From assembly GCF_000374185.1 (NCBI RefSeq), contig NZ_KB910518.1:6771286-6835285 (forward strand): DNA of 64,000 nt, given 5' to 3'. The number at the start of each line of letters is the position of its first letter. The first letter of the stretch is position 1. Shown here in pieces: positions 25,439 through 33,571 of the stretch. The position numbers were made by a program, and so were the translations under genes. The notes beneath the pieces were generated by a model. It saw nothing but the letters and a program-made list of their open reading frames with translations. It did not search any database and was not told the origin of the DNA. This DNA comes from Paenibacillus sp. HW567. Lineage in GTDB: Bacteria; Bacillota; Bacilli; Paenibacillales; Paenibacillaceae.

Positions 25439-26614
25439 ATGAAGTGGGGGAGCATGTTTCGAAAGAGCCTTGGCTTGCTGCTGTGCGGAGTGCTGCTGTC
25501 GGGAGCGGCGGGCGGAACGAATTCTGCTCTGGCCGGGCCGTTCGCGGAAGGCAGCAAAAGTGCGGCGGCAGATATAACTAAGGACGGAGCAATTAGGCAA
25601 GTTGGACGTGCTGGAGCGGTTAGTCAAAAAAATGCAGCTACCACGGCTGACCCCGTACCGCAGATTATCAAAGAGGTCTCACCGTCTGTGGTGGGCATTA
25701 TCGGCAAAAATACCGAAAGCCGCAACAGCGGACCGGATGACCGTTACAATCTGACCCACGGCTCCGGCATCATCGTCAAAGCGGACGGCTGGATCATAAC
25801 CAATGCCCATGTCATGCAGGGATTACAGAATGCCGTTGTTGTGACAGCAGATGCAAAAACCTATAACATAACCGCCTCCTACCTCGATGAGGTTAGCGAT
25901 CTGGCATTGATCAAGATCAACGCCAAGTCTCTGAAGCCCGCCAAATTCGCCGGGGTAAAATCCGCCATCCAGGTGGGCGAGAAGGTGATAGCCATTGGAA
26001 CTCCGGTCTCTTTTTCGCTGCGGAATTCGGCAACGGTAGGGGTGGTCAGCGGAATTAACCGTACAGTAGAGTCATCTTACCGGCTGATTCAGAGTGATAC
26101 GGCGATTAACCCCGGCAACAGCGGCGGGCCGCTGGTCAGCATGAAGGGGGAGGTGCTCGGTGTGAACAGCCTGAAATATGCTGCAGTCGGTGTGGAAAAT
26201 ATGGGCTTTTCTATTCCTATAGATACGGTGCAGTACATCATCGGTCAACTGTTCAAATACGGGGAAGTTAAGCGCCCTAGTCTGGGGCTGGAGCTGGAGG
26301 AGAGCTGGTCCGCCATTGTCGGGTTGCCGGCTCAGGACCCGTTAACTGTAACGAAGGTGGTGTCTCCAGAGGCCCAAAAGGCGGGCATCGCCGCTGGCGA
26401 TGTTCTGTACGCAATTGACGGGCACCGTGTCGCTTCACTGGTGGATATTAACGAATGGTTCAAAAGCTACAAGCCGGGAACGGCAGTAAAGCTGCTGATG
26501 CAAAGCGGCGGGGATATCGTTAACCGCAAGCTGGTGCTCAGTCAAGGCGATCCCCTAATCGGCGGGGAGGAAGCGGGAGGCGATGAAGATGCTGGCGCAC
26601 AAGCGGATGAATAA
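25439..26614 (+). CDS. HtrA/DegP-like secreted serine protease with PDZ domain
   Basis: 391 residues. A signal peptide of about 32 residues ends with SALA before GPF. The trypsin-like domain (about 75-255) has the full triad: His124 (TNAHV), Asp154 (SDLALI) and Ser228 (NPGNSGGPL). A PDZ domain follows at about 270-365 (VVSPEAQKAGIAAGDVLYAI), and the tail is acidic. HtrA proteases remove misfolded proteins outside the membrane; this one lacks the usual N-terminal membrane anchor and appears secreted. The next gene overlaps its 3' end, so the two are probably co-expressed. Confidence 0.9.
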   Translation: MKWGSMFRKSLGLLLCGVLLSGAAGGTNSALAGPFAEGSKSAAADITKDGAIRQVGRAGAVSQKNAATTADPVPQIIKEVSPSVVGIIGKNTESRNSGPDDRYNLTHGSGIIVKADGWIITNAHVMQGLQNAVVVTADAKTYNITASYLDEVSDLALIKINAKSLKPAKFAGVKSAIQVGEKVIAIGTPVSFSLRNSATVGVVSGINRTVESSYRLIQSDTAINPGNSGGPLVSMKGEVLGVNSLKYAAVGVENMGFSIPIDTVQYIIGQLFKYGEVKRPSLGLELEESWSAIVGLPAQDPLTVTKVVSPEAQKAGIAAGDVLYAIDGHRVASLVDINEWFKSYKPGTAVKLLMQSGGDIVNRKLVLSQGDPLIGGEEAGGDEDAGAQADE

Positions 26615-28547
26615 CAGACTGCCAAGTGCAGAAGGATGCAAGTCAGGTGGTGTACCTGTATGGCGTGGACTTTGCACCTTACTGGCGGTGTTGTTGCTGC
26701 TGACAATACTGCCGGTCAAGGAAGTGCAGGCCGCGGACCAAAAGCTGCTGCAGCTCAGCCTCAAGGTCGGCAGTAACACTGCCATCGTTAATGGCGAGGA
26801 AATAACGATTCAAAAACCTTTTGTAGACAACGGGATGGTCCTGGTGCCGCTGGGTGTCTTCAAAAAGACCTTTGCCAGCACTGTCTCCCTGGAAGGGAAT
26901 GATGTGGTTAAGGTGATGTACGGGCCGCATACCGGAGCAATGACTATCGGGAGCAATACGGCCTGGAAGGATGGAGTGAAAATCGTGCTTCCCGCTGCCC
27001 CGCGCATGGTTTCGGGAACGCTGATGGTGCCGCTGCGTTTTGTGGCCGGAGTTCTTGGAGCGCGGGTTCTGCCGGACAGCGGCGGCGGGCTGCTGCTGAC
27101 GCTTGCGCCTTCAGTGAATCAAGAAGAGATGGGGGAGACTGGCGGTATCGACAGCGACGTCGGCAAGACGCGCATAGGCAACAGCTACTATCAATGGAGC
27201 CTGAACTACCCTGCTGGTCTCATTGCCGGCGACAATGGCGGCAACGAAAGTGTAGCCACCTTTACCAGCGCAGAAAATCTATATTATCTGGAGATTCATG
27301 CCTCGCTGCTGGAGACGGCGCCGGACGCCGAAGGGCTGCTGGATAGATTGGTCCGTGCGGCGGAAGAAGGCGGAGAAACGATACTGGACCGTGAGACCTT
27401 TGCAGATGCAGCAGTACCCTACGCGCGGATTGTGAGCAAGGATTCCAGCGGTGCTCTGTGGGAGGGCAGACAATATTATGCCGGCGGGAAATTATATGAG
27501 CTGTATTTGACTGACGACAAAGCGGCCAACTATAAGGACTTAAATAAATATGCCCTGCTGCTGAACTCCTTCAAGCCTTCATTCGATGTCAACGATAAAA
27601 GCATCCGTGATCTCTCTACCGTGGACAACGGCCTGCGCGTTGGCTACAACGATGATTATGGCATAACGCTGCAGGTCCCGGCCGATTGGAGCGTGGATGA
27701 CCAGCATTTATATTATGAGAGCAAGCAAGGAAGTTATCTGCGTGTAAAAGTGTCATCGGCACCGGTAGGCTCGACGCTGGAGAGCTGGAGCAAAGAGCTG
27801 GATTCGCAGATACAGGACAGCTATGTGACGGATGCCTATGTGTTGCATGAGGATGTGCCGGCAAAAATCTCCGGTGAGCCAGTGTTGGTGAAGGAGACAG
27901 AGCTTAATTCCGGCAGCGGCTGGAGCACGGAGTACCAGGTTCTGCTGCAGAAGGCAGGCTACCGTTACTTCGTGGAGTATTTGGCCGCTCCGGGACAGGA
28001 GGAGGACAAGGCGGAATTCCAGACGATTTTGAAAGCCATAGATATTGATTTCACCACGATCAAGGAGAATTTCGGCCGTCTGGAGACGGAGGATTACGCG
28101 GCGCTCCGCAGCAAGACCGTAACCAAAAGCTCCAAAGCCTATGCTTACAGCGTCGATATTCCGCGGCTGTGGACACCTTATCAGGATGTTTTTGAAACCC
28201 AGACTGTGGAATACCGCTTCACCGGCGGGCGTTTCCTGATCAATGTAAATCCTGAGGGCTCCGTGGAGTACGCCGTGAATTTGCTGCAAAGCTACTACAA
28301 GAACAGCAAAAACGACCCCAAAGGCCCACGCGTAATCAGTGTGGAAGAATCCACCTTTGCCGGAGTTCCGGCCACCCTACTCACGGTGCAGCAGACCAAA
28401 AAAGGCATTCCCAGTCGGACACAGCAAATTATTTTTGCTAAAAACGATCTGGTCTACACCCTTACGGTTACACTGAACGACGCTAATGCGACCCCTGCAC
28501 AGCAGGCTGCTGTGGAGCAAACTTTGAAATCTTTCCGGCTGTCTTAA
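26589..28547 (+). CDS. Secreted protein with copper amine oxidase N-terminal domain
   Basis: 652 residues from ATG 26589: GGGAGG at 26575-26580 is 8 nt away, versus 2 nt for the in-frame ATG 26583. A signal segment (LCTLLAVLLLLTILPV, cut near VQAA) is followed by a copper-amine-oxidase-N domain (about 55-165: IQKPFVDNGMVLVPLGVF, GTLMVPLRFVAGVLG). Paenibacillus surface proteins often carry this domain. Two or three PsbP-like or lipoprotein-like beta repeats follow (YSVDIPRLWTPY, YGITLQVPADWSV, YQWSLNYPAG). It overlaps the protease gene by 26 nt. No enzyme residues are recognised; a role with the protease at the cell surface is inferred. Confidence 0.85.
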   Translation: MLAHKRMNNRLPSAEGCKSGGVPVWRGLCTLLAVLLLLTILPVKEVQAADQKLLQLSLKVGSNTAIVNGEEITIQKPFVDNGMVLVPLGVFKKTFASTVSLEGNDVVKVMYGPHTGAMTIGSNTAWKDGVKIVLPAAPRMVSGTLMVPLRFVAGVLGARVLPDSGGGLLLTLAPSVNQEEMGETGGIDSDVGKTRIGNSYYQWSLNYPAGLIAGDNGGNESVATFTSAENLYYLEIHASLLETAPDAEGLLDRLVRAAEEGGETILDRETFADAAVPYARIVSKDSSGALWEGRQYYAGGKLYELYLTDDKAANYKDLNKYALLLNSFKPSFDVNDKSIRDLSTVDNGLRVGYNDDYGITLQVPADWSVDDQHLYYESKQGSYLRVKVSSAPVGSTLESWSKELDSQIQDSYVTDAYVLHEDVPAKISGEPVLVKETELNSGSGWSTEYQVLLQKAGYRYFVEYLAAPGQEEDKAEFQTILKAIDIDFTTIKENFGRLETEDYAALRSKTVTKSSKAYAYSVDIPRLWTPYQDVFETQTVEYRFTGGRFLINVNPEGSVEYAVNLLQSYYKNSKNDPKGPRVISVEESTFAGVPATLLTVQQTKKGIPSRTQQIIFAKNDLVYTLTVTLNDANATPAQQAAVEQTLKSFRLS

Positions 28548-28593
28548 AACCATTGCAGCCGCTCTCTGAGCAGCAGTATAATAGGGTCAGACG

Positions 28594-28640
28594 AAGAACG
28601 TCCAATTGCCATTTTTGGCAGCTTGGGCGTTCTTTTTTTT
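28594..28640 (+). terminator. Terminator of the protease / surface-protein operon
   Basis: AGAACGTCC-AAT-TGCC with GGCA-GCTT-GGGCGTTCT forms a two-step stem around ATTTTT and is followed by TTTTTTTT. Confidence 0.85.
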
Positions 28641-28651
28641 GCAAGTATAAG

Positions 28652-28735
28652 AAAGTATAGGTTTCACGCTATACTTATATTTCTCGCTGAAACGGATACC
28701 ATCCTTCTATGAACGGCGCAGACGTTTCTACTTGG
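28652..28735 (+). repeat. Nested palindromic repeat, copy B
   Basis: A first hairpin AGTATAG-GTTTCACG-CTATACT (28653-28675) is followed by TATATTTCTCGCTG and the core AAACGGATACCATCC... to ...CGTTTCTACTTGG (28690-28735). The outer stem AAACG/CGTTT is kept; the inner stem is degraded (CCATCC with GAACGG). The first part and the core align base by base with copy A, in the same order. It ends 37 nt before the chosen start of the next gene. Confidence 0.8.
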
Positions 28736-28771
28736 AAAGAGGTGAAGAGGATAGTGGTTGGAAGTTTTGAA

Positions 28772-29419
28772 ATGGAACATGAAGCATTGGTAGAGCGCCA
28801 TTTAAATGTACGAACAGGGGAGCGGAGGGGACGGTTGGCCAGAGGGCATCAATATGCTGAGAAGCTGCTGCTGCAAAATGTATGGTGGCCCTTATTCGGC
28901 AACCTGGATCATCTGCATCCAGAGTATGAAGTGTACGACTGGAACCGTAAATCGCAATTTCTAGACCTTGCTTTTCTTCCGCCTTATGGGAAATTCGGAC
29001 TGGAATGTGACGGCTATCAGAGCCATGTTAAAGACATGGACAGAGAAAAGTTCAGTTACTCCTTGAACCGGGATACATTTCTGACAGGCATGGGATGGAG
29101 GATCGTTCATTTTTCATTCGATGATGTACAAAGGCGTCCAGAAGTTTGCCGCATGCTGCTGCAAATGGTCATCGGACCAACACTAATCAGAAACGCATCC
29201 GCACCTTCGATCTCCCCGCAGGAAAGAGAAGTGCTAAGAATGGCTTGGTGCACTGAGAAGGGGATCCGCCCTAAGGATATCATGATCAAGTATAATGTTA
29301 ACTTTCGAACAGCCCGGAAATGGCTGCAAGGATTGGCCGAAAAAGGAATGCTGCGTCCGATACTGAAAAATGCGTATATTTGCTACTATGAGCCAGTTGA
29401 AGGCTTTCCACAGGTATGA
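28772..29419 (+). CDS. DUF559/Vsr-like endonuclease-fold protein with C-terminal HTH
   Basis: 215 residues from ATG 28772 (GGAAG 8 nt upstream; GTG 28754 is an alternative). The core FLDLAFLPPYG, FGLECDGYQSH, REKFSYSLNRDTFLTGMGW and IVHFSFDDV matches the PD-(D/E)xK pattern of DUF559 and very-short-patch-repair nucleases: a D, then an ExDGxxH, then an R-D pair and an L...GW strand. The last about 60 residues look like a helix-turn-helix (GIRPKDIMIKYNVNFRTARK, then WLQGLAEKGML). The target is unknown. The gene stands alone behind palindrome copy B. Confidence 0.65.
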   Translation: MEHEALVERHLNVRTGERRGRLARGHQYAEKLLLQNVWWPLFGNLDHLHPEYEVYDWNRKSQFLDLAFLPPYGKFGLECDGYQSHVKDMDREKFSYSLNRDTFLTGMGWRIVHFSFDDVQRRPEVCRMLLQMVIGPTLIRNASAPSISPQEREVLRMAWCTEKGIRPKDIMIKYNVNFRTARKWLQGLAEKGMLRPILKNAYICYYEPVEGFPQV

Positions 29420-29809
29420 TCTCAGAGAGTTTTATGAAATAATGTAAGATTTACAACTTTTGGCGCTGAATTAGGCGGTCTTCAGTAGATTGTTGCACGA
29501 AATACAAATTATTGTCCCTTTATCCATGTTGAAGATAGATAGATGCTGCCTTTCATGCAACAATTCTCAATTTGCGGCCTGAGATCTGCGGGAATGCTGT
29601 ATTCTATACAACACTCTTAAGGCCGTATAAGCTGAATATAAGGAATTTATAACAAGATACGATGAATGCTCGAGTATACTAGGACTTTGTTGCTTTTAAA
29701 TCTATATAAATCCTGGTAAACCGATGGCGCGCAGGTGTGATCTTTGATACAATTAATAAGTTAAAAAGCTATAAATGATCTGCCTGCAAGGCGGTTTGGG
29801 AGGATATAA
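29420..29809. other. 390-bp gap with degenerate TTGCA-type palindromes
   Basis: No gene is supported. ATTGTTGCACGAAATACAA near 29491 and CATGCAACAATTCTCAAT near 29558 resemble the palindromic units in the gap after uvrA. A TACAAT hexamer at 29748-29753 could be a -10 element for the U32 gene, but no -35 is convincing. Confidence 0.45.
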
Positions 29810-32326
29810 ATGAACGAGCAAGGAATACGCAGAGAAGACGTGGAGCTGCTGGCTCCGGCGGGTGACTGGGACTGTATGCGTGCGGCGGTGGCGAATGGGG
29901 CGGACGCTGTCTTTTTTGGCGTAGAAAAGTTTAATGCACGGGCGAGAGCCAATAACTTCCGCATGGACGAGCTGCCGGAAATTATGGCGTTCCTGCACAG
30001 CTATGGCGTGAAAGGCTTTCTGACCTTTAATATACTGGTGTTTGAAAATGAGCTGGCAGAGGCCAAGGAGCTGATTGACGCCTGTGTCGATGCCGGGGTG
30101 GACGCGGTAATTGTGCAGGATCTTGGGCTGGTTAAGCTGATCCGCGAGATTACGCCGGATTTTCCGATTCATGGTTCCACGCAAATGACGATAACTTCAC
30201 CGGAAGCGGTGGAGTTTACGAAGCCTTGGGGGCTGGAGCGCGTAGTGCTCGGCCGCGAGAATAATCTGAAGCAGATCCGCACGATTGGGGAGCAGGCCCG
30301 TCTGCCGATGGAAGTGTTTGTGCACGGTGCGCTGTGTGTCTCCTATTCAGGCCAATGCCTGACCTCGGAAATGTGGGGCGGCCGCTCCGCGAACCGCGGT
30401 GAATGCGCCCAAGCCTGCCGTCTGCCGTATGATCTGATGGTGGATGGGGAAGTCAAGCCGATGGGCGATGTGACCTATTTGCTGTCGCCCAAGGATCTCG
30501 CGGCGATTGATCTGATGCCGGAGCTGATCGAGGCGGGAGTCACCTCCTTCAAAATCGAAGGCCGTCTCAAAAGCCCCGAATATGTAGCGAATGTGGTCGG
30601 CAAATACCGTAAGGCGATTGACCGGTATTTTGACGGGAACTGGTCCAAGACCTCCAAGGAGGATTTACGCGAGCTGCAGCAGAGCTTCTCACGCGGCTTC
30701 ACGCACGGCTTTCTGGAGGGAACGAACAATAAGAAGCTGGTTGACGGGACCTTTCCGAAAAGCCGGGGCGTCTACATGGGAACGGTCGAACAGATTCTCC
30801 GCGATGGCGTGGTCTGCCGTATCCATGCCCCGCTTAAGCGGGGGGACGGCATTGTGTTCGATGCGGGCGATCCGACCCAAAAAGAAGAAGGCGGACGCGT
30901 CTACGATCTGCGCCGCAAAGGCGTGAAGCTGGAAGGCGAAGCCGGAGAAGGCTGGATTATCGACATTGTGCCGGGCAGAAATGACGTTGACCTGCGCCGT
31001 CTGCATGTCGGCGACCGCATCTGGAAGACGAATGACCCTGCGCTTGACAAGACGCTGCGTCAGACCTACGAAACCGAGAAGCCGTACCGGGTATTCCCGG
31101 TGCAGGTCAAGGTGGAGGGCCGCGCAGGAGAGCCGCTGGCCACCTGGTGGACGGACGTGCAGAAGAACGTCACCGTCCGTGTGGATTCGGAGCTGCTGCT
31201 GGAGACCGCGCAGAAGCGTCCGATGGATGCCGCCCTGCTGGAAGAACAATTCGGCCGCCTGGGCGGGACCATGTTCCAGCTTGAGGCATTGGAGTCGCAT
31301 CTGGAAGGCGACGTGATCGTGCCTATGCGCGAGCTGAACAGCATCCGCCGCCGCGCGGTGGAACTGCTTGCGGGCGAGCGCCCGAAACCTCCCGTATACG
31401 TGAAACGGGAGGTAGCGGTCTACGGCGGCGCTGCCCGCAGCGGCGCCGGCGTTCGCGGTGAAGCGGAGCTCACCGCGCTGTGCCGCAGCCTGCCGCAGGT
31501 GCAGGCTGCCCTCGAGGCCGGCGTAACCAGCATTTACGCCGACTTCGAGTTCATCAAGCAGTTCCCGGCAGCGGTGGACGCTGTACGGGCTGCTGGGGCC
31601 AGCATCGCGCTGGCCACGCCGCGCATTCATATGCCCGGCGAGAACGGCTACCACGCCAACATTCTGCGCTTGCAGCCGGATGCTGTCCTGGTGCGCAACA
31701 CAGGCGCGCTTTATTACTACCTGAAGCGCCGCATGGAACAGCCGGATGCTGTGCATCCGCGCCTGATCGGCGATTTCTCGCTGAATATCGCCAATCACAG
31801 AGCGGTGGATCTGTTCCTGGAGGCAGGCTGCGATAGAATCACGCCTTCTTACGATCTGAACATCCAGCAGATGGTTGACCTCCTGGAACGCAGCGACACT
31901 TCGCGCATGGAGGTCGTGATTCATCAGCACTTGCCGATGTTCCATACAGAGCATTGTGTCTATTGTACCTTCATGAGCGAAGGCACAGACTACACCAACT
32001 GCGGACGTCCCTGCGAGGAGCAGCGCGCTTCCCTCCAGGACCGGATTGGCATGTCGCATCCTGTCCGCGTGGACGAAGGCTGCCGCAACACTGTCTACAA
32101 TGCGGTTGAGCAGTCCGGCGCGGAATACCTGAACAATTTCCGCGAGCTGGGCGTTTCCTCATTCCGTGTCGAGTTTCTGGAAGAAACGCCAGAGCAGGTG
32201 GCAGAGGTCATCAGCCTCTACAGCCGTGCACTGCGCGGAGAAATTTCCGGCACACAGGTATGGAAAAGCCTGAAGGCCACCAACCAGCTTGGAGTAACGC
32301 GCGGACAATTGGTAAACGCCAAATAA
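29810..32326 (+). CDS. U32 peptidase-family protein (RlhA-like), two U32 modules
   Basis: 838 residues. The first module (about 8-330) opens with VELLAPAGDWDCMRAAV and has the four-cysteine set CVSYSGQC...GECAQAC, followed by a DUF3656-type middle part. The second barrel-like module (about 545-800) has FSLNIANHRAVDLFL and a second cysteine set HCVYC...NCGRPC. Members such as RlhA, TrhP and UbiU/V are iron-sulfur enzymes that hydroxylate RNA bases or ubiquinone, not proteases; RlhA hydroxylates 23S rRNA C2501. That role is inferred. RBS GGGAGG precedes the ATG. The gene is a single transcript ended by a strong terminator. Confidence 0.88.
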   Translation: MNEQGIRREDVELLAPAGDWDCMRAAVANGADAVFFGVEKFNARARANNFRMDELPEIMAFLHSYGVKGFLTFNILVFENELAEAKELIDACVDAGVDAVIVQDLGLVKLIREITPDFPIHGSTQMTITSPEAVEFTKPWGLERVVLGRENNLKQIRTIGEQARLPMEVFVHGALCVSYSGQCLTSEMWGGRSANRGECAQACRLPYDLMVDGEVKPMGDVTYLLSPKDLAAIDLMPELIEAGVTSFKIEGRLKSPEYVANVVGKYRKAIDRYFDGNWSKTSKEDLRELQQSFSRGFTHGFLEGTNNKKLVDGTFPKSRGVYMGTVEQILRDGVVCRIHAPLKRGDGIVFDAGDPTQKEEGGRVYDLRRKGVKLEGEAGEGWIIDIVPGRNDVDLRRLHVGDRIWKTNDPALDKTLRQTYETEKPYRVFPVQVKVEGRAGEPLATWWTDVQKNVTVRVDSELLLETAQKRPMDAALLEEQFGRLGGTMFQLEALESHLEGDVIVPMRELNSIRRRAVELLAGERPKPPVYVKREVAVYGGAARSGAGVRGEAELTALCRSLPQVQAALEAGVTSIYADFEFIKQFPAAVDAVRAAGASIALATPRIHMPGENGYHANILRLQPDAVLVRNTGALYYYLKRRMEQPDAVHPRLIGDFSLNIANHRAVDLFLEAGCDRITPSYDLNIQQMVDLLERSDTSRMEVVIHQHLPMFHTEHCVYCTFMSEGTDYTNCGRPCEEQRASLQDRIGMSHPVRVDEGCRNTVYNAVEQSGAEYLNNFRELGVSSFRVEFLEETPEQVAEVISLYSRALRGEISGTQVWKSLKATNQLGVTRGQLVNAK

Positions 32327-32342
32327 CCTAAAGAATCAATTC

Positions 32343-32408
32343 AGGGCCAGTGAGTCAGGAGAGTTTTGTTGATAGAGACAAACTCCCGGCACACTGGTCC
32401 TTTTTTTC
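32343..32408 (+). terminator. Terminator after the U32 gene
   Basis: A long imperfect stem, GGGCCAGTG...CACTGGTCC with inner GGAG...CTCC and TTTGTT/GACAAA pairing, is followed by TTTTTTT. Confidence 0.85.
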
Positions 32409-32530
32409 CAGCATTCACTAGAGCCTCACTGCCAATAATCCCCCATAACTGCTATAATTAAAGTAATTATGTTATTTTCCTAATAGGTCTGAACAGGATT
32501 TGAAGAGAAAATTATAGAAGGAGTCATGTC

Positions 32531-33418
32531 ATGAAGATCCGTAAGGCTATTATTCCCGCTGCCGGTCTCGGCACCCGCTTCCTGCCTGCGACCAAAGCAA
32601 TGCCCAAAGAAATGCTGCCCATAGTAGATAAGCCAACGATCCAATATATTGTTGAAGAGGCTGTTGCTTCCGGCATTGAGGATATCATTATTGTAACCGG
32701 GAAAGGCAAACGTGCAATTGAAGACCATTTTGACAATTCGTTTGAGCTGGAGTTTAACTTGGCCGAGAAACAAAAATGGGGGCTTCTGGAATCTGTCCGT
32801 AAATCCTCTGAAATGGCCGACATACACTATATCCGTCAAAAGGAACCGAGAGGCCTCGGACATGCCATCTGGTGTGCCCGCAAATTCATCGGAAATGAGC
32901 CGTTTGCCGTCCTGCTGGGAGATGATATCGTCCAAGCAGACAAGCCCTGCCTTAAGCAGATGATTGAAGTCTATGAACAATACAAGTCTTCCATTGTCGG
33001 CGTTCAGCCGGTGCCCTGGGACGAGGTCTCACGGTATGGTCTGGTAGATGGCACGGAGCTGGCCGAGAGGGTCTACAAAGCCAACCGTCTGGTGGAAAAG
33101 CCGAAGAGAGAAGAGGCTCCGTCCAATCTCGCGATTCTGGGCCGCTATATTCTGACTCCGCGAATCTTCGACATGCTTGGCGAACAGCAGGTAGGTGTAG
33201 GCGGGGAAATTCAGCTTACGGATGCAATCGCTCGCTTAAGCGAAGTGGAGCGGATCATTGCTTACGATTTCGAAGGCAAACGTCATGACGTCGGCGAGAA
33301 AATGGGCTTCATCCAGACAACCATCCACTATGCGCTTCAGCATGAAGAACTTAAAGATGGCCTGCTAGACTACCTCAAAGAGGTAATCAGCAGCGAAGCA
33401 CAGAAAGCGGCGAACTAA
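32531..33418 (+). CDS. galU: UTP-glucose-1-phosphate uridylyltransferase
   Basis: 295 residues, normal length. It makes UDP-glucose from UTP and glucose-1-phosphate in the cytoplasm. The nucleotide-binding start IIPAAGLGTRFLPATKAMPK is complete, with FAVLLGDDIV, VEKPKREEAPSNLAILGRYI and the C-terminal FEGKRHDVGEKMGF. A TATAAT at 32453-32458 is a likely -10. It lies at the edge of the glycan locus and would supply UDP-glucose, and UDP-galactose through the GalE-like epimerase at 45 kb. Many Bacillales carry several paralogues (gtaB, yngB), so the exact orthologue is not certain. Confidence 0.93.
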   Translation: MKIRKAIIPAAGLGTRFLPATKAMPKEMLPIVDKPTIQYIVEEAVASGIEDIIIVTGKGKRAIEDHFDNSFELEFNLAEKQKWGLLESVRKSSEMADIHYIRQKEPRGLGHAIWCARKFIGNEPFAVLLGDDIVQADKPCLKQMIEVYEQYKSSIVGVQPVPWDEVSRYGLVDGTELAERVYKANRLVEKPKREEAPSNLAILGRYILTPRIFDMLGEQQVGVGGEIQLTDAIARLSEVERIIAYDFEGKRHDVGEKMGFIQTTIHYALQHEELKDGLLDYLKEVISSEAQKAAN

Positions 33419-33445
33419 TCCGCACACATATATCTCTTATATTCA

Positions 33446-33486
33446 AAAGAGCGCTCCGCTGAACTCAGTCAGCAGAGCGCTCTTTA
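33446..33486 (+). terminator. Terminator after galU
   Basis: AAAGAGCGCTC-C-GCTGA pairs with TCAGC-A-GAGCGCTCTTT around a short loop. The A- and T-rich ends make it usable on both strands. Confidence 0.85.
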
Positions 33487-33512
33487 ATTATGCATATCAA
33501 AAGTACACGAAA

Positions 33513-33551
33513 AAACGGGTGTTGTCCTCAGTTAAGGACGACACCCGTTTG
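33513..33551 (-). terminator. Terminator of the O-antigen-ligase-like gene; palindrome copy E
   Basis: On the minus strand AAACGGGTGTCGTCCT pairs with AGGACAACACCCGTTT and runs into TTTTTT. The sequence AAACGGGT...GTCC...GGAC...ACCCGTTT matches the cores of palindrome copies C and D, so this terminator seems to be a fully paired member of the same repeat family. Confidence 0.75.
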
Positions 33552-33571
33552 TGTTTATACTCCAAAATTGT

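Noticed and set aside
30689..32059. 456-codon minus-strand frame
   Set aside because: Antisense to the U32 gene in GC-rich DNA, where long shadow frames are common; composition unlike a protein.
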